Assembly (NCBI GenBank): GCA_014218235.1 | Contig: CM024753.1 | Span: forward strand, 178,784,348 to 178,848,347 | Direction: 5' to 3' | Source: Colocasia esculenta | Lineage: Eukaryota; Streptophyta; Magnoliopsida; Alismatales; Araceae | Length of the DNA stretch: 64,000 nucleotides | Part shown: positions 23,701 through 35,617 of the stretch, piece by piece | Layout: the number at the start of each line of letters is the position of its first letter | Numbering within the stretch: the first letter of the stretch is position 1 | Program-made: the position numbers and the translations under genes | Notes under the pieces: generated by a model | Databases searched by the model: none | Seen by the model: the letters and a program-made list of their open reading frames with translations, nothing else | What the model was told of the DNA's origin: nothing

Positions 23701-24500
23701 GACGACGTGATCATGGATCGTGGTCTGCCGTTCTCGGTTGACGGGTCGTCGCCGCTATTGGACTGGTGGAACCTTTGGGTCAAGACGAAGGCGATGCACC
23801 ATCACGTCCGGACGGATGCCTGGTAGCTCGTCATCCGACCACGCGAACACACCTAAATTGGCTGAGAGGAAAGCCTTGTAACATTGCTGTTCAGCTTTCG
23901 AAAGCAGTGAGCCAATATAGAGGACATGCTTGGGGTCGTCATCTATGCGGACTGGAAGCAGATCTTCAGCAGGAGTTCCTCGGCTGGTAGAAGGCTGGTC
24001 AGCTTGCGAAGGCACGGGGGTCAGGGCTTCGAGAGGCTGCTTGTCCCTTAATGAGAGGACATAGCACCGTCGAGACTCGCGCTGGTCGCTGAGCACCTCA
24101 CCGATCCCACACGGAGTGGGAAACTTCATCTTCTGATGGAGAGACGAAGGTACCGCCTTAAGTCTGCCGATCAGACCCCTACCGAGGATAGCGTTGTAAC
24201 CAGGCATATTCCGGATGACCAAGAAGTCCACCATCTTGGTCACGTTTCTTGGGGCCGTCCTAAGAGTTATTGGAAGGCGAGCTCGTCCCATGGGCTGAAC
24301 TGAGACCCTTGAGAAGCTGAACAGAGGTGACTCAACAGGGGTGAGCTGGTTGGTTTTCAGACCCATAAGCAAAAAACAGTCGTAGGCCAACACATCTGGT
24401 GCACTTCCACTATCCACCAAGATCCGACACACATTACAATGGTTGATGGTGGCTGAAACAACCAGCGCATCAGTGTGCAGAGTAGTAACTCCTACAAGAT
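20746..24500 (-). pseudogene. pol: Tat-lineage pol: protease, RT, RNase H, archaeal RNase H, integrase
   Basis: In order on the minus strand: protease with ILVDSGSAPDVL (Asp codon at 24414); reverse transcriptase (about 23700-22980) with LDAYFGYHQI, MPFGLKNAGATYQ and catalytic YVDD at 23307-23296; RNase H (about 22980-22640, broken); archaeal-type RNase H with WELYVDGSS (22440), NVSEYEALL and FNDSQLV; integrase with an HHCC finger (…RRCPECQKF), WDIDILGP (Asp 21577), TSDNGK (Asp 21397) and VENVNRTLL (Glu 21289). The C-terminal module has KLAPKWEGPYQV and ends …LKTYY before TGA at 20748-20746. Frameshifts occur near 22360 and twice between 21041 and 20990. A TAG follows the protease-RT linker near 23754. 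All catalytic residues that I could read are present, so decay is through frame breaks. Confidence 0.92.
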
Positions 24501-26183
24501 CTTCGTCCGAGAAGGTTATAACCTCCTCGGTCTGTGCGCGTGCAGGATTAGGGGGATAAGGGGTCGGTCGGGGTGCTGAGGGCCTATCCACGACATGTAC
24601 TCGCCGAGCGTAGTCGCGTCGACTTTGAGTGATTTCTCCTCCCACGCCGAAGCCTCCCGCGATCACATTGATTTCCTGCCCGTTAGGCTCATTGTTGATC
24701 GGCTGCTCGGGAGTCTGCTCTCGACGTCGAGGGCGATCTTCGTTGCGACGCACGAACTGTCCATGGTAGCCGCGCTTGATGAGGGACTCAATCACGTCCT
24801 TGAGCTGGCGGCATTCGTAGGTGTCGTGGCCATGGTCGCGGTGGAAGTGACAATACTTGTCTTGGTTGCGCCTTCGGGGGTCGGAGTGCATCCTCGACGG
24901 CCACCGAACATATGGCTCGTCCTAGATTTCTGCCAAGATCTGTTCGGGTGCCACTGTGAGTGGGATGTAGTCGGTGAAGGGGCATGGTCGGCATGATGAA
25001 TCCCCATTATTTCGACCTTTCTTCCGGTCTCAGTCGGAACCGTTGTCGGAGGGCCTCTTCTTGTCTGATTGTTCACCCTGCTCTACTCGGCCGGCAGCTA
25101 GGCTCTCCTCGCAAGCCGCATGGCATTGGGCGATGGAGAGCAGCTCGGCCAGAGTGGAGGGCTACTGCATGCCAAACGTCCTCTAGAGGAAGCCACCGCG
25201 AGTGCCTTGGATAAGGGCACTGGTGGCTAGAGGGACATCGAGGTGAGGGATGCGGAGCGCTTCAATCTAGAACCTCTTAACGAAGTCCCATAGCACCTCG
25301 CCCTTCTTCTGGCGAACAGCCAAAAGAGAGGCCGCGGTGCGAGGCTGTGACCTTCCACTAAGGAAGTTGTCTCGAAAGGACTTCTTCAAATGGTGGAAGG
25401 AGGAGATGGAACCAGCAGGGAGGGCCTCGAACCATGCCCTGGCGGTTTCCTTAAGGGTGGCCGGAAAGGCCCGACACTTGGCCGCATCGGATGCTCCATG
25501 GAAAACCATGTGCGACTCGAACCCGTGGATGTGATCTGTCGGGTCGGTGGTGCCATCGTACGACACGATGGTGGGTAGGGGAAGCTTGGGGGAGACCCGA
25601 GCTTCTAGGATCTCCACCGTAAAGGGGGAGCAGAAGGCCAGGTCCTCGTCTATTGGAGCCTTGCCCTCCGCCCGCTGGACCATCGCATCTACACGTCGTT
25701 CCAAATCGACGACGCAATGCAGACGTCTAGCTAGCTCCAGGTCGGAGGGCGAAGAAGCCTCGCATCGATCCCAGACCTGTGGGAGTTGGCGCCCATGACG
25801 GAACGTGCAGGGGGTGGAGCCGCCGTGGAGCGACGTGGTGAGCCGACGCGATCGTCGTGGCGATCCTCCTGCTGCTCCAGCGGCGCAGGAGGGGCGCGAG
25901 AGCATCGGTGGGATGAGTCCGCTTGACGCTCCTGCGGCAAGGAGGCTACTGGGGCTGGCTGCCTGGTCATTTGGGCCTGGAGCCCCAGATAGATCCCCGT
26001 CAAGTGCTGCATTTGTCTCCGAAGTTCTGCTACCTCCAGGGCGGTTGCAGCAACGCCGATTGCACCAGCGGGAGCGACAGCAACGTCGACAGGGGGAACC
26101 TGCTGATGAGAGTCCGCCCTGGACTGACGGGACCTCGTCATTCGGCTCCCAACGTTCTGGTATGAGAATCGTCCGCGAGCCAT
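24501..26183 (-). pseudogene. gag: Tat-lineage gag
   Basis: The likely start is MARGRFSYQNVGSRM at 26183, about 15 nt after the primer site. The N-terminal part (26183-about 25790) is in another frame from the rest, so a frameshift lies near 25790. The capsid-like region has PTIVSYDGTTDPTDHI, MVFHGASDAAKCRAFPATL and ARAWFEALPAGSI, the usual plant gypsy Gag core. The nucleocapsid has CHFHRDHGHDTYEC (from 24852), the C-x2-H-x4-H-x4-C-like knuckle of this lineage. In-frame stops occur near 25263, 25182, 25164, 25035 and 24920; those I resolved are TAG or TGA, several at expected Gln/Arg codons. The protein would have formed the virus-like particle. Confidence 0.85.
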
Positions 26184-26197
26184 GGATGTTGCCGCTT

Positions 26198-26213
26198 CCC
26201 ACAGACGGCGCCA
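26198..26213 (-). other. Primer-binding site of the Tat element
   Basis: Four bases inside the 5' LTR the minus strand reads TGGCGCCGTCTGTGGG, complementary to a tRNA 3' end (CCA). A TGGCGCCG start is typical of Tat/Athila elements; I cannot settle which tRNA is used. Confidence 0.75.
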
Positions 26214-26217
26214 AAAG

Positions 26218-27038
26218 TGTGAGGGCGTTTTCCTGTTTGGGCCTGAACCAAACGGGCCTCCACTGAGAAGAGGGAAGACGGTCACCGGTAGCGGACGAAG
26301 GCCTGCAAAACCAAAACTGGATCAGAAGGGCCCGGTTGAAGAACTGGGGAGAACCCTTTGATGCCTAAGTTAGTGAACTGTAGAGAGGCTTGAGGAAGGA
26401 AGGTTTCAGTAGTATACTGTACTGTGCGCAAGAGTGTGTGTTTTGGTATGGTGTTTACCTGGACCCTTTATAGGCGAAGGTGCAGAGGGTGTGGGACGGA
26501 ACGTCCCCTAATGTCACCGGAAAGGACGCGCCGGTTGGCACCCTTGGCGAGGAGTTACATGTACAGGCACCCGTTGAGGGGGCCTGCAGTTAATGCACCA
26601 TTTGATCATGGGGCGCACACGATGCAGCTGTTGTAACCATCGCAAAGAGGTGGAGAGTTGCCTGGAGGCTCCTGGGCAGAGGATACCGAGCAGGTAACCT
26701 GTTCGGTAGGCTGAACCAGGCGCTCAGTGACTGCCTTTTCTCGTCGGTCGAACTGGCTGTTCGGTGACTGATACCCGGGCACTACTGCTGCCAGCGGGTC
26801 CAAGGCATGCTTCCCGCAAGGTCTGTTCGGTAGATAGGGCATGGACCGAACAAGATGTGGGGCGTCTGGAGACCGTCCCTAGGATCCTGGGGGCGCTTAG
26901 GAGCAGAGACCGTCCTCGAGATTTTCAAGCTTCTCCGGAGGACACGTGTTGCCCCGCCGAAGGGCCGCGCCCGTCTGTAGGATGACGATGGGCTATAATG
27001 AGCCTCGCGGGCTTAGGTGGCTAAAAGTAGCCACCACA
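26218..27038 (-). repeat. 5' LTR of the Tat element
   Basis: Full-length match to 16614-17434. It reads TGTGGTGGCT … CCCTCACA on the coding strand and is followed outside by the duplicated AGACC. Confidence 0.95.
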
Positions 27039-27043
27039 AGACC

Positions 27044-28416
27044 CAAAACATTCTTTGTGAAAAAAGTGGTGTTGATAGCACCGAGCACATACATACATAA
27101 TTTGAGAAATGTTTATCACAAGAGCAGGATCTTGCAATAAAGATAATATATAAATTTTAAGGCTATATTCTTATTATTGAGTATTGAAAGAGAGAGGGGG
27201 GGGGAATCTTATCAGACCCCTGTCGAACAATAGTAAAAAAATAATTGTGTGATCCATATCATCTTTATTATAAAAGTGCAACTGTTGCAATAACTTAATG
27301 TTTCTCGCATAGTTTTAATTTTTTATTTCGAAGGGCATGCAACATCACAACGAGTAGGTGAACGCCATGCAATTCCATCAGCCGGTACTTCTTAATTTGA
27401 TCTCCTTTTTTCTCGTGCATCACCTTCCACTGGTTCACAATTTAGTAGATGTAGAAACCAAGTCTGTTGGCATATAACAAGTTTCGACTGTAGAGATTTC
27501 TCCATATCTTAGCTGTCATGTTGACGCCTTGTCGGCCGGCCGGCCGTAGCTCTCTCTGTTCCTTCGGGGCGACTTGGTGGGCGTTTAAACTTCAAATTAA
27601 TGAGCGACACATCTCATATTTTGCATGCGTTGACATCTCGAGTTTCAAAGATCAGCTCTGGTCAAATGGATCAGCTGAAACCGTGTGCGGAGAGAGCAGG
27701 AGAATTGGCATCCAGCTACTTGTTTCTTCTGCGCGCAGTCAACTAGCTACCCCCTCTTAATCTAACCAGGTTAATTAATGAAGCAAGCCTAGCTACTTTA
27801 TAATGCACACCATGATTTGTTTAATCAAACAAGTTATAATCAGATCCCCAAAGTATCATCGATCTAATCCATTTGATTAAGCTCTTCGCTGTGGGTTAGA
27901 AGACCCAGCTGGGCAAGCAATAGTATATGGTCACATCCAAGTGGGGTGTACTGGAAGAGATAGGAGGCTATAAGTTAATTAATACATTTTAATATGAATT
28001 TAGGCTCATTCTCTCAAGTTACAAAATATTAAGAGACTTTGGGCTTGTACTTGCAAGAGTAAAGAATGAACCAATTAAGACTAGTCGGTCCTCTAAACGA
28101 GTGCAGGAAGGATGAAGCCAAGCTTGTAGTGTGAACAACTATCAAGAGTTGTTTGAATTGTTCACAATAGGGTCTCTTTAAAGGATGGTCAACATATGAG
28201 AGAGAGAGAGAGAGATGATAAATAAACTAATGGTACTTACATAAGACTCTATAGAAAAGTATTATGACATGTAATGGGAAGGAGGCCTCAGAGAAGCTCG
28301 TTTCAAAGGGGTTCCCCCAAGTGAACCCAACCTAGCCACTATCAAGAGGTCTCATGTATTTCCTCAAGTGGAGTGACGGCTGCTGGCTTCCAAGTCTCAT
28401 GCACGCACCCATGACG

Positions 28417-28457
<41 letters not shown>

Positions 28458-29033
28458 ATTGATCACTTTGAAGAAGGGTTCATATGAGGGTCCAATTTCT
28501 GGTATTGGGGTGTACAAATCCTATGCAATCTCTCTACTGCTTCGACTATTTTTTTCCTAATTAAAGAAAATTTCAACTCATATATATACTTTAAGTTATA
28601 ATCAAATTTGTCACCATGATATATACATTAGTCTTTAGGTTACTAGTAGGATCCATCAAAAAAATAGTCTTCATTTATTCCAGCTAAACTACCATAGGTC
28701 TCACCAACCTCGAAACTAATCCTTATCTCTAGCTATAGCTACACCATCTTCTCTCTTATGAATCCCCAGCATTATAGTACGGCCCATAGGCAAGCTTCCA
28801 CAGATAATTATTCCACAATAGTGCACTGAATGACCAAGAAATATTATCCGAAGAGGGGCCAATTAACTTGATTTCTTCTTTCTTGGAGAGGGCAAGTGTC
28901 AATAGAATGACATATTGGACAATGAAATTTCTATATCAATTTAGCATATATATATACATCAACCTTCAAATATGTGAAAAGATTTGGAGGGGGCATGCCC
29001 CTTTCTAAGCACCCCTTGATACCCTCTCCTACG
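27044..29033. other. Intergenic; microsatellites only
   Basis: No gene recognised. A GGCC-rich palindromic patch (GGCCGGCCGGCCG) lies at 27534-27546, a GA run at about 28198-28215 and a CT run of about 36 bp at 28421-28455. Otherwise AT-rich. Confidence 0.5.
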
Positions 29034-29048
29034 AGTGGGCTCATATTT

Positions 29049-29177
29049 TTTTTTCTTGGTTCAATTTTTTGACACTTTTTTCACAAAAAATTGCATGTGA
29101 GGAGATGAGTTTCGAACCCGCACCAGCACAGGCAGATTTGTTGCATGCGCTAGCCAACCGCACTACGATTTGTTTTA
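29049..29177 (-). mobile_element. Short tRNA-derived SINE with 15-bp target-site duplication
   Basis: On the minus strand a tRNA-like head shows an A box TTGGCTAGCGCATG (about 29160) and a B box GCGGGTTCGAAACTC (about 29118). A short body and an A-rich tail follow (poly-T at 29049-29053 on the + strand). Direct copies of AGTGGGCTCATATTT flank it at 29034-29048 and 29178-29192. At about 129 bp it is short, perhaps a 5'- or 3'-shortened copy. It shares no evident body sequence with the SINE at 15157. Confidence 0.85.
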
Positions 29178-29449
29178 AGTGGGCTCATATTTAACTTTGG
29201 CTGGTCGGCATTTAAATAAATGCATTCTAAATATTATGAAGCAATGTGAATGTAATTATGTAAGCTGCTTTTGAGTCTCCAAGTCATATGTACTCTCTCA
29301 GGACTTTTTAGTTTCGAAATCTATTTCTCAGGTGTTTTTTAGCTTTAAACATTTGTAATCTTCTATAAGTTTTAATTCTCAAAACTTCACTAAATCCTAA
29401 ACTCAAAAACTTAACTCTCCTTTGTGGTAACACTAACACTTAGAGTCTG

Positions 29450-32400
29450 TTTAGTTGGTTATAAAATATATTTATAGGAAAAAAATCAAGGAAGATATTT
29501 ATCGAAAAATAAAAAGTATAATTTCTCATTTGATATCAATGTAAATGATTTTTTTGAAAAAATAATGTTTATTTTTCCATAAAATAATTTTCGAAAGTAA
29601 ATTTTAAAAAATATTTAAAAAATCTCGAACACAGTAGTTATAAGTTTAGGGAGTGCGTGATAAATCATAATTAATATCTATTATCTGAAGGCCAACGTAG
29701 GTCGCTGGTGTCAGTCGTCGAGTGTCGGGCATCGGTCTTTGGCCATCAATGTTGTTGTTGAGTGTTGGGTGTCGGGTGTCAGATGTTGAGTGTCGGGTGT
29801 CGGATGTCGAGTGTCGGGTGCTGGTTGTCATCAACCACTAGCGCATTTGTCAATCGCAGGCGACTGGCACTGTCATCAGGCGTTGGACGCTAGACGCTAG
29901 CGGCCGACCGTTGATCATCAAGCATTGGGCGCCAATCGCTTAGTGGCGGTCATTGGCAACTAGTCATTGGGCGCTGAGCACCAAGGGTTGGTCGTCGGGC
30001 TCCGATTGTTAGTGATTAGCCATTACGTGCTAGGCACTAGCCGTCAATCGTTGTCGGCCGTCGGACTCCAGACGTCAACCATCGAACATTGTTTGCCGGT
30101 GACTGGCCGAGCATCAGGTACCGACGGTGGTAGCCGCCACCTATCACCGTCAGCTGCCTTGGACCGTTGAACACTAGCTGTCGGGCGTTGGGTGTTGCGC
30201 GTCGAGCGCTGGGCGTCGAACGCTAAGCGTCGAATGCTAAGCGTGAACCACTGGATGTCCAGCGCCAGACATCAATCGCCGAACTCCAAGTGTCAGGCAC
30301 TAAGAATGAGAGCAGATAATATAGCCTCACTCATAAAAATCTTGCATGAAAGAATCGAGAAAAATGACTTACAGAGTCTCATCAAGAATGTCAAAATTTA
30401 TAAATTTTAACAGTATCACATAAATCATTATATGAATTTTTTTCTAAAAAAAATCAAGGAAGAGCATTTACAGAAAAATAAAAAGTATAATTTCTCATTT
30501 GATATCAATGTAAATGATTTTCTTGAAAAAAAAGTTAATGTTTATTTTATCTAAAAAATAATTTTTGAAAGTAATTTTTAAAAAATCTCGAACTAAGCAA
30601 TTATAAGTTTAGGTAGTGTGTGATAAATCTTAATTAATATCTATTATTTGAAGGCCAACGTACTGGCGTCAGTCGTCCAGTGTCGGGCATCGGTCTTTGG
30701 CCATCAATGATGTCGTTGAGTGTTGGGTGTCGGGTGTCAGATGTCGAGTGTCAGGTGTCGGATGTCGAGTGTCGGGTGCTGGTTGTCATCAACCACTAGC
30801 GCATTTGTCAATCGCAGGTGACTGGCACTATCATCGAGCGTCAGACGCTGGCCGCTAGCAGTCAACTGTTGATCATCAACCATTGGGCACCAATCGCCTA
30901 GTGGCGGTCGTTGGCAACTAGTCATTAGGCGTTGAGCACCAAGGGTTGGTTGTCGGGCTCCGATTGTTAGTGATTGGCCATTATGTGCCAAACACTAGCC
31001 ATCAGTCGTTGTCGGCCATCGGACTCCAGACGCCAACCATCGGATATCGACTGTCGACGATTGGCCGAGCGTCAGGTGCCGACGGTGGTCTCTGCCGCCT
31101 GTCACCGTCAGTTGCCTTGGACCATCGAACACCAGCTGTCGAGCGTCGGGTGTTGCGCATCGAGCGCTAGGCGCCGAACGCTAAGCGCGAACCACTGGAT
31201 GTCCGGCGCTAGGCATTGACCGCCGAACTCCAAGTGTCGGGCACTAAGAATGAGAGCAGATAATGTAGTCTCACTCATAAAAATCTTACATGAAAGAGAA
31301 ATCGAGGAAAATGACTTACAGAGTCTTATCAAAAATGTCAAAATCTATACTTTTTAACAGTATGACATAAATCATTATATGAAATGTTTTCTAAAAAAAA
31401 ATCAAGGAAGAGCATTTACAGGAAAATAAAAAGTATGATTTCTCATTTGATATGTAAATGATTTTCTTGAAAAAAAAATTGGTGTTTATTTTTCCATAAA
31501 ATAATTTTCGAAAGTAGTTTTTTAAAAATATTTAAACAATCTCGAACATAGCAGTTATAAGTTTAGGTAGTGTGTGATAAATCTTAATTAATATCTATTA
31601 TCAGAAGGCCAACATAGGTCGCTGGCGTCAGTTGTCGAGTGTCAGGCATCGGTCTTTGGCCATCAGTGCTGTCGTTGAGTGTTGGGTGTCGGATAGGGCT
31701 GTCAATGGATATCCACTTTTCGACTTTTCGACCCGTTTCCGACCTTTTCGTATCCGTTTTTCCGTTTCCGATTATTTTTCATTTTTTCGTTTCCGTTTTC
31801 CGATAATATATAAATTTTATTTAATTTACAAAATATATACTCTTAAAATCTTATTTCTTAATATTAAAAAACTTTAGACTAAGTTTTTAACTTCTCCATA
31901 ATTTGTAAATAGAATCTAATTAAGTTGTTTCTCTTGTAGCATTTATTATGCCTATTATTATCAAAGATATCTTTTTTACCACTACTCCTAATGCTACATA
32001 CATCTACCATTTGATCGTACCAGATGTTTCCAATTACTTTATGTTTTCGACCCGTTTTCGATTTTCTTATAGGAAATGGATGCGGAAAGTGTCATTTCCG
32101 ACTCCGACCCGTTGGCAACCCTAGTGTCGGATGTTGGTTGTCATCAACCACTAGTGCATTTTTCGATCGTAGGCGACTGGAACTGTCATCGGGCGTCGAA
32201 CGCTGGCCACTAGTAGCCGACCATTGATCATCAAGTATTGGGCGCCAATCGCTTAGTGGCGGTCGTCGGCAACTAGTCATCAGGCACTGAGCACCAAGGG
32301 TCGGTCGTCGGGCTCCAATTGTTAGTGATTTGCCATTAGGCGCCAGACACTAGCCGTCAGTCGCTATCGGCCGTCAGATTCCAGACATCAACCATCGGTC

Positions 32401-32735
32401 ATTGACTGTCAGCGACTGGATGAGCGTCAGGTGGCGACGGCGGCCGCTGCTGCCTGTCACCGTCGGCTGCCTTGGACCGTCGAACACCAGGTGTCGGGCG
32501 TCGAGTGTTGCGCGTCAAGCGCTGGGTGCCGAACGCTAAGCGCGAACCACTGGATGTCCAACGCCAGGCATCGACCGCCGAGTTCCAAGTGTCGGGCATT
32601 AAGAATAAGAGTAGATAATGTAGTCTCACTCATGAAAATCTTACATGAAAGAAAAATCGAAGAAAATAATTTATAGAGTCTGATCAAGAATGTCAAAATC
32701 TATAAATTTTAACAGTTTCACATAAATCATTATAT
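29450..32735. repeat. Three-copy tandem repeat, ~950-bp unit
   Basis: Units start at about 29450, 30420 and 31366; the anchor ATCAAGGAAG recurs at 29485, 30453 and 31401. Each unit has an AT-rich half (~200 bp) ending in TTATAAGTTTAGG, then a GC-rich half made of short GTGTCGGGTGTCGGATGTCG-like repeats and CGTCGGGCG / GCGCTAGGCG motifs, ending TCACATAAATCATTATATG. The third unit is split by the hAT-type insertion at 31694-32123; removing it restores about 920 bp. Short frames inside are repeat-driven and carry no known motif. Confidence 0.85.
31694..32123. mobile_element. hAT-type non-autonomous DNA transposon (430 bp)
   Basis: The terminal inverted repeats are TAGGGCTGTCAATGG (left) and, inverted, TAGGGTTGCCAACGG (right), 12 of 15 matching with only C/T changes. 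An exact 8-bp target duplication GTGTCGGA lies at 31686-31693 and 32124-32131. The 8-bp duplication and TIR form indicate the hAT superfamily. The interior is pyrimidine-rich with repeated TTTCCG/TTTTCG near both ends and no transposase. Confidence 0.9.
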
Positions 32736-35617
32736 ATATTTTTTGTAAAAATATTTTCTTATATGAGATTTTAGGTTGAGTATCCTTACGTCATACCCAA
32801 CAAAAATTCAGCATTTGTTTTTTTTCCTATTTCTAAGGATAAAAGTAAAATTCTTGTAAATGTTCCTTCGGTGCAGAGTTTAACCGATACTAAAACATTA
32901 CATGGATTAAAAGCAAAAAAACAGTAAAATTGACAAACTACATTAAGCATATATCTCAATTACCAAGTGCTAATACACAAATGCACAGATAAATACATAC
33001 ATATATATTACTCTTGTCAAATGCCAAAAGGAAGCTTCATAGGAGCATGGTTCGCCCGTGCCGCCCAAACCCTAAACCCTAAGCGGCACCCGGGCACGGT
33101 CGGGTCACCCGACCCGGGTTATTTTTTTTTCATAAATTTTTTATATTAGGTATATTAAAATGATATAAATGATGTTCAATTAAGATAAAAATTTAAACAT
33201 AAGTTAATTAAGAGATGATACAAATTATAATAATTTTAATTTAATTTTTAATTATTTTTTTATCAAGTAAAAATTATCTTAAAAATTAATAAATCGACTT
33301 AATCTCAACATTTAAGGGATCTAATGGTGTCTAATTGAGATGAAATTTCAAACATAAGCTAATTAATATGTGATACAAATTGTAATAATTTTAGTTTAAT
33401 TTTTTGTCAAGTAAAAACTGTCTCAAAAATCATTAGGTCGACCTAATCTCTACATCTATGCATCAATAACTCATGATATTTATATTTTTATAATCAGTAT
33501 ATTTTTCTAGTGATTATGATGACTTCATATTTGACTTTATTTTCGAAACCAAATATCGTCTCGTTGAAGTACGCGCACAGAGAGTTCGTCGTACCGCGAC
33601 AAACTCTGTCTGCACTTAAGTGGTCTAATTAGTGTCTAATTGAGATAAAATTTCAAACATAAACTAATTAAGAGATGATGCAAATTATAGTAATTTTATT
33701 AATATCTAAGATTAATTAACATTAATAAATGATAGTTCAATGCCATACTCAGAAGTGTGCGTTCCGACAAAGGCGACATCAAAAAATTGTAACGAAAATA
33801 AATTTTGAGAACACCATAATTTTTAGAAAAATATTGTGATATCAGAAATGTAAATATCCGAAATTGTTGACGTACGGATTTCGATATTAAGCCGATGCAA
33901 CTATTTTTCGGGTGATTTTTCACCCAGTGTAAAATAAATTTTAAAAATTAAAATAAAATCACCATAATTTGTAAAACTATTACATTAGTTTATAGCTAAA
34001 ATTTCAACACAAATAGACATTATTTGAATGGGTTTACAAGGTACAGAATGAGTTTCAACACAACATGTCAATTTTTTACTGTATCTCAACGGTACGGTAC
34101 GGTTCGATACGTACCATACCACGAAAAATACGGTACGATCGATCCGATCGATACAGCGAACCTTGCATAGGAGGCACAACCCCACCCCCACATGTTCTTC
34201 TATTATACATATATGACCGAACAAAATATCAGAAGTCTATTCACACTCATGTGACCGCCTCTTTTCTTTTCTTTTTTAAAGGCAGGCAAGAGATGGGGCT
34301 TCTTTCCAAAAGGTCAAACATTTGCGTGGACCTCACTCTTACTTTTTGATCATATTTCTTCATCATATTGTTCTCTTGCAAGGAAAGGTTTAGTTTAGCA
34401 TTCATATGGTAGAATACTGATTCGGTACATACTCTAACGTGAGGCATAAACACTTGTTTTATATATGGATGTGATGTGGAATTGTGGATTGCGTACCCGA
34501 GGTGCCTTTTGCCTTTTGGGCCGATGATGCCTCCACCAAACAACTACAAAGAGAAGGCCGTTTCTGTCCAGTCAGAAGAACATTTAATTGTTAAATTCCA
34601 TATTCCTTTTTATTGTTTGGGTGTTTGTTTGCATTTTCTCCTTTTTTTTCTCTCAGAAAAAAGTGAGAAGATAATTGTTTTATGTAGGAAGGGAATTAAC
34701 TGAAGGAGGGAGCTGATGAGTGATCAACAACACCAAGACCAGACTCTCTAGCTGCCAACAAGTTTTTTTGAAGAAGAGGACTCATGTTCTGAAAGCTTTT
34801 AAATATAGAAGATCATGAAGTTTTTTTATATATAAAAATGAAGATTCACGAGAAATTAATTATTTCTGGTGAAGTAAATTGCTGTGTGTCAGTGTACTTT
34901 TTCTAGGAGAATTCCGTGTAATTTATTTTGCATTCTTTGGGGATATAACTGTTCTCGGTATAGAAAAAGGAATAAAATCTCGAGTAACATTTTACACGTA
35001 TTTTTAATAAGTACTTTTTTTTTTTTGGAAAAAGTTTAGTGAATGCAAACTCCATTCAGCGACCAACAACTCCAAAACTAAATTTTCTACTTGGAAACAA
35101 ATTCTTACACGGACGCCACCCCATTGGCGGGGCGCCCGGGCGCTGCTTGCGCAGCAATCTTTCTATTTTAGTTGGTGTTTTATTTAATAAAAAATGACAC
35201 ATGTTTTGAAAGCTTTTAGACATTAAAAAAAAACTCCTCTCCTCTCCTCTGACGCTGTGTCATCCGCAAATAGCATCCTGTTAAAAATTTGAAAGGAATA
35301 ATTAGCTTTTTTAAACATGATAAATAACAAATCCAACAAGATTAATCGTTTATTCCAATTATTTAAAGAAATCGAAAGCGGGAATTTTTTTTATAATATT
35401 ATGTTTAAAGCAACATGTAATTATGCACGTGGGGACTTCCAGCTTTTATGATAATAATAGTATAATTAAAGCAAGAATTTAGTCGTCATCGGCACCAATG
35501 CCTTTCTTTTCCCGGCAGAAACCGGCGGCTGGGGCTGGAGGGCAGGAAAATGTGAAATAACCCTCCACGTTCCACACGGTACATTACAACCGAAGACAAC
35601 ATATATATATAATATAC
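32736..35617. other. AT-rich intergenic region; nothing coding
   Basis: No gene recognised in 2.9 kb. Features seen: a GC-rich island with AAACCCTAAACCCTAA at 33067-33082; a stretch rich in GGTACGGTACGG / CCATACC near 34090-34160; and a GC-rich patch GGCGGGGCGCCCGGGCGC at 35126-35143. None gave element ends or a protein that I could support. Confidence 0.45.

Larger units (their letters stand above)
16614..27038 (-). mobile_element. Complete Ty3/gypsy Tat-lineage LTR retrotransposon
   Basis: Two 821-bp LTRs (16614-17434 and 26218-27038) bound 10,425 bp, with a perfect 5-bp target duplication AGACC at 16609-16613 and 27039-27043. The coding strand is minus: 5' LTR at right, primer site 26213-26198, gag, protease, reverse transcriptase, two RNase H domains, integrase, then a long gap and 3' LTR at left. 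The second, archaeal-type RNase H between RNase H and integrase is a known hallmark of the Tat (Retand/Ogre-like) lineage. The space between integrase and 3' LTR carries an oppositely oriented gene. By eye the LTRs differ at roughly fifty sites (about 6%), mostly transitions, so the insertion is not recent. Several frameshifts and stops show it is inactive. Confidence 0.95.

Noticed and set aside
33067..33082. Interstitial telomere repeat (AAACCCTAAACCCTAA)
   Set aside because: Only two units; too short to support a telomeric origin.
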